This document shows positions 14,671 to 15,755 of a stretch of 15,755 bases of DNA, in pieces. Each line of letters opens with the position of its first letter. Position 1 is the stretch's first letter. The DNA is from Lentimicrobium sp. (GTDB lineage: Bacteria > Bacteroidota > Bacteroidia > Flavobacteriales > Flavobacteriaceae). Below the pieces are notes generated by a model. It did no database searches and was not told the DNA's origin. It saw only the letters and a list, made by a program, of their open reading frames with translations. Location of the stretch: assembly GCA_022758945.1 (NCBI GenBank), contig JAEMQE010000089.1:1-15755 (forward strand), in the 5' to 3' direction. The position numbers and the translations under genes were made by a program.

Positions 14671-14757
14671 CTATAAACGAGTTATGCCTCATTGTAGGAC
14701 GACCGTAACCGAACAAAATTTCGTAACTTGCGAAACAAATTATATAACAAAAAACGA

Positions 14758-15392
14758 ATGGACGAATTAATACAAATATAAAGAATTTAGCCGAAGTTTA
14801 TTCAGCAAACTTGAAAGGAAAAATTGAAGCAAGAACAGAAGAAATGAAAGCTGATGACAACTCTCATTATCTCATTTATCATGTTTTAGGTATTACCTTA
14901 CAAGAAGGACAACTTATTGACCAATATCAAAACACAGGACGATTTCTTTATAAGTATGCAGGTTCGTTTCTCGAAGAAGCAGCAACTTTATGCTTAAATT
15001 ATAAATTTCCTGATGGAATAAAAACCAAAGTAGAAAACACGATAGGGCAACGACCAAAAACATTTGAAATTGACTTTCTAAATGCCAATGACGCAATTGA
15101 AGTTAAATGGAGAGACGCTACTACTGATGGAGACCATATTACAAAAGAGCATACGAGAGTTCAAGTAATACGAAATCACGGATATAAACCAATTCGAGTT
15201 ATGTTCTATTACCCACAAAGAGAACAAGCAATCAGAATTCAGCAAACTCTAAAAACACTTTATGCAGGTGTGGAAGGAGAATATTATGGCGGTGATGAAG
15301 CTTGGGAATACTTAAAAGCTTATTCAGGAGTTGACCTAAAAGCTATTTTGACACAAATTGCTAACGAAAGGACACCCGAAAATGGAAACTAA
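14758..15392 (+). CDS. ApaLI-like type II restriction endonuclease, apparent 5' frameshift
   Basis: The main frame resembles the RE_ApaLI family: DNSHYLIYHVLGI, YAGSFLEEAATLC, NTIGQRPKTFEIDF, then AIEVKWRDATTDGDHITKEHTR, GYKPIRVMFYYPQREQAIRIQQTLKTLY and EYYGGDEAWEYL. The catalytic PD-(D/E)xK residues are probably Asp of EIDF with Glu and Lys of IEVKW. ApaLI cuts GTGCAC; the same target is only a guess here. The uninterrupted frame is counted from a TTG at 14811 (193 residues). However, the good ATG at 14758 reads MDELIQ in the next frame and then stops, while the main frame already encodes NIKNLAEVYSANLKGKIEAR from 14775. One extra A in the CAAA at 14773-14776 would join them into a natural 211-residue protein. 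The gene overlaps the methyltransferase by 11 bases. It is a frameshifted allele, a sequence error, or a gene restarted at the TTG. Confidence 0.8.
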
Positions 15393-15755
15393 TAAAATCT
15401 ATCACGGAAATTGTGTTGAAAAACTCAAAGAAATTGAAGCCAACAAAGTTGACTTGATTTACTTTGACCCACCTTTTTTTACTCAACGCAAACACAGTCT
15501 TACTAATAAAGACAATTCTAAAACGTATGAATTTGACGACAAATACAATTCTATTCAAGAGTATTTAGAACTTATTGAAAATGTTTTAAAAGAATCAAAA
15601 AGAGTTTTAAAAAAAACAGGAAGTGTATTTCTTCATTGCGACAAAACAGCATCGCACAATATTAGAGTTGTGATGGACAAGGTTTTTGGGCGTGAGAACT
15701 TCCAAAGCGAAATTATTTGGTCATACAAAAGATGGTCTAATGCGAAAAAAGGATT
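15382..15755 (+). CDS. Site-specific DNA amino-methyltransferase (N6-adenine/N4-cytosine), 3' end outside window
   Basis: From the ATG at 15382 the frame is open to the window end (124 residues): METNKIYHGNCVEKLKEIEANKVDLIYFDPPFFTQRKHS, then YEFDDKYNSIQEYLELIENVLKESKRVLKKTGSVFLHCDKTASHNIRVVMDKVFG. DPPF (residues 29-32) is the catalytic motif IV, which flips and methylates the amino group of A or C. Its place near the N-terminus, ahead of the SAM-binding FxGxG, marks the beta class of amino-methyltransferases; VFLHCD is the conserved strand after motif IV. It overlaps the endonuclease stop by 11 bases, so the two are translationally coupled and it should protect the host from that enzyme. This gene does not appear on the list of complete frames because it is cut by the window edge. 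Confidence 0.9.
   Translation, partial: METNKIYHGNCVEKLKEIEANKVDLIYFDPPFFTQRKHSLTNKDNSKTYEFDDKYNSIQEYLELIENVLKESKRVLKKTGSVFLHCDKTASHNIRVVMDKVFGRENFQSEIIWSYKRWSNAKKG

Larger units (their letters stand above)
14555..14757. other. Palindrome-rich spacer at the accessory junction
   Basis: No ORF of note lies here. It contains a full -7 box TATATTTG (14590-14597), a 13-bp palindrome TTTGTC-A-GACAAA (14618-14630), a 17-bp palindrome GTCTGATA-A-TATCAGAC (14654-14670), and a weaker TTTCG/CGAAA pair (14719-14735). The palindromes could be operators, RNA hairpins in a leader of the restriction gene, or folded recombination sites. GTCTAAC at 14610 and GTTATGC at 14681 weakly recall integron attC ends. 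Confidence 0.5.

Noticed and set aside
1..15755. CRISPR array, tRNA or rRNA genes
   Set aside because: No regularly spaced direct repeats and no cloverleaf or rRNA-like sequence were seen on reading both strands.

Overview
The window looks like chromosomal DNA of a Flavobacterium-type bacterium (Flavobacteriaceae, Bacteroidota). It is strongly AT-rich and genes lack Shine-Dalgarno sequences. Several starts are preceded by the flavobacterial -7 box TAnnTTTG. One protein carries a type IX secretion (T9SS) C-terminal sorting domain, and a BatA-type von Willebrand protein sits next to a dihydroorotase-like gene. No tRNA, rRNA, CRISPR array or transposase was seen.

Layout. 1-856: 3' part of a membrane-anchored AraC-type regulator whose start lies outside the window. 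967-3045: a secreted metallophosphatase/5'-nucleotidase-like enzyme with T9SS tail and SoxB-like motif changes, followed by a strong terminator. 3102-3469: non-coding, with an inverted-repeat intergenic element. 3470-4819: DEAD-box RNA helicase (motif II reads DEFD), convergent with an exported lactonase-like beta-propeller protein (4884-5996, minus). 6057-6875 (minus): Bro-N/DinD-like protein whose promoter is covered by a 25-bp palindrome. 7057-8985: BatA/vWA membrane protein. 9018-9173: a repeat element with 20-bp inverted ends. 9218-11466: tight three-gene operon (dihydroorotase-like protein without its HxH metal site, small DUF4870-like membrane protein, serine carboxylesterase). 11525-12802 (minus): MBL-fold hydrolase followed by an anchored protein of unknown function. 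12901-14367: conserved cytoplasmic protein of unknown function, divergent from the MBL gene.

Right end. After the terminator at 14394-14434 the sequence becomes accessory. The minus strand holds only the last ~35 codons of a Bcp-type peroxiredoxin, broken off near 14554. A palindrome-rich spacer follows, then an ApaLI-like type II restriction endonuclease gene overlapping by 11 bp the start of a DNA amino-methyltransferase that runs off the window. This reads as a restriction-modification cassette at the broken bcp gene. The endonuclease seems to carry a one-base deletion 17 bases after its natural ATG, so it may be impaired or restarted from an internal TTG.

Recurring themes: two convergent gene pairs (helicase/lactonase, esterase/anchored protein) are separated by copies of the same TTCAGT-rich hairpin repeat starting at a stop codon; two family members (dihydroorotase-like, nucleotidase-like) have lost canonical active-site residues while staying intact. 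Nothing here is clearly a wholly new system. The best leads are the altered metallophosphatase, the metal-site-less dihydroorotase operon, the Bro-N operator and the restriction-modification junction.
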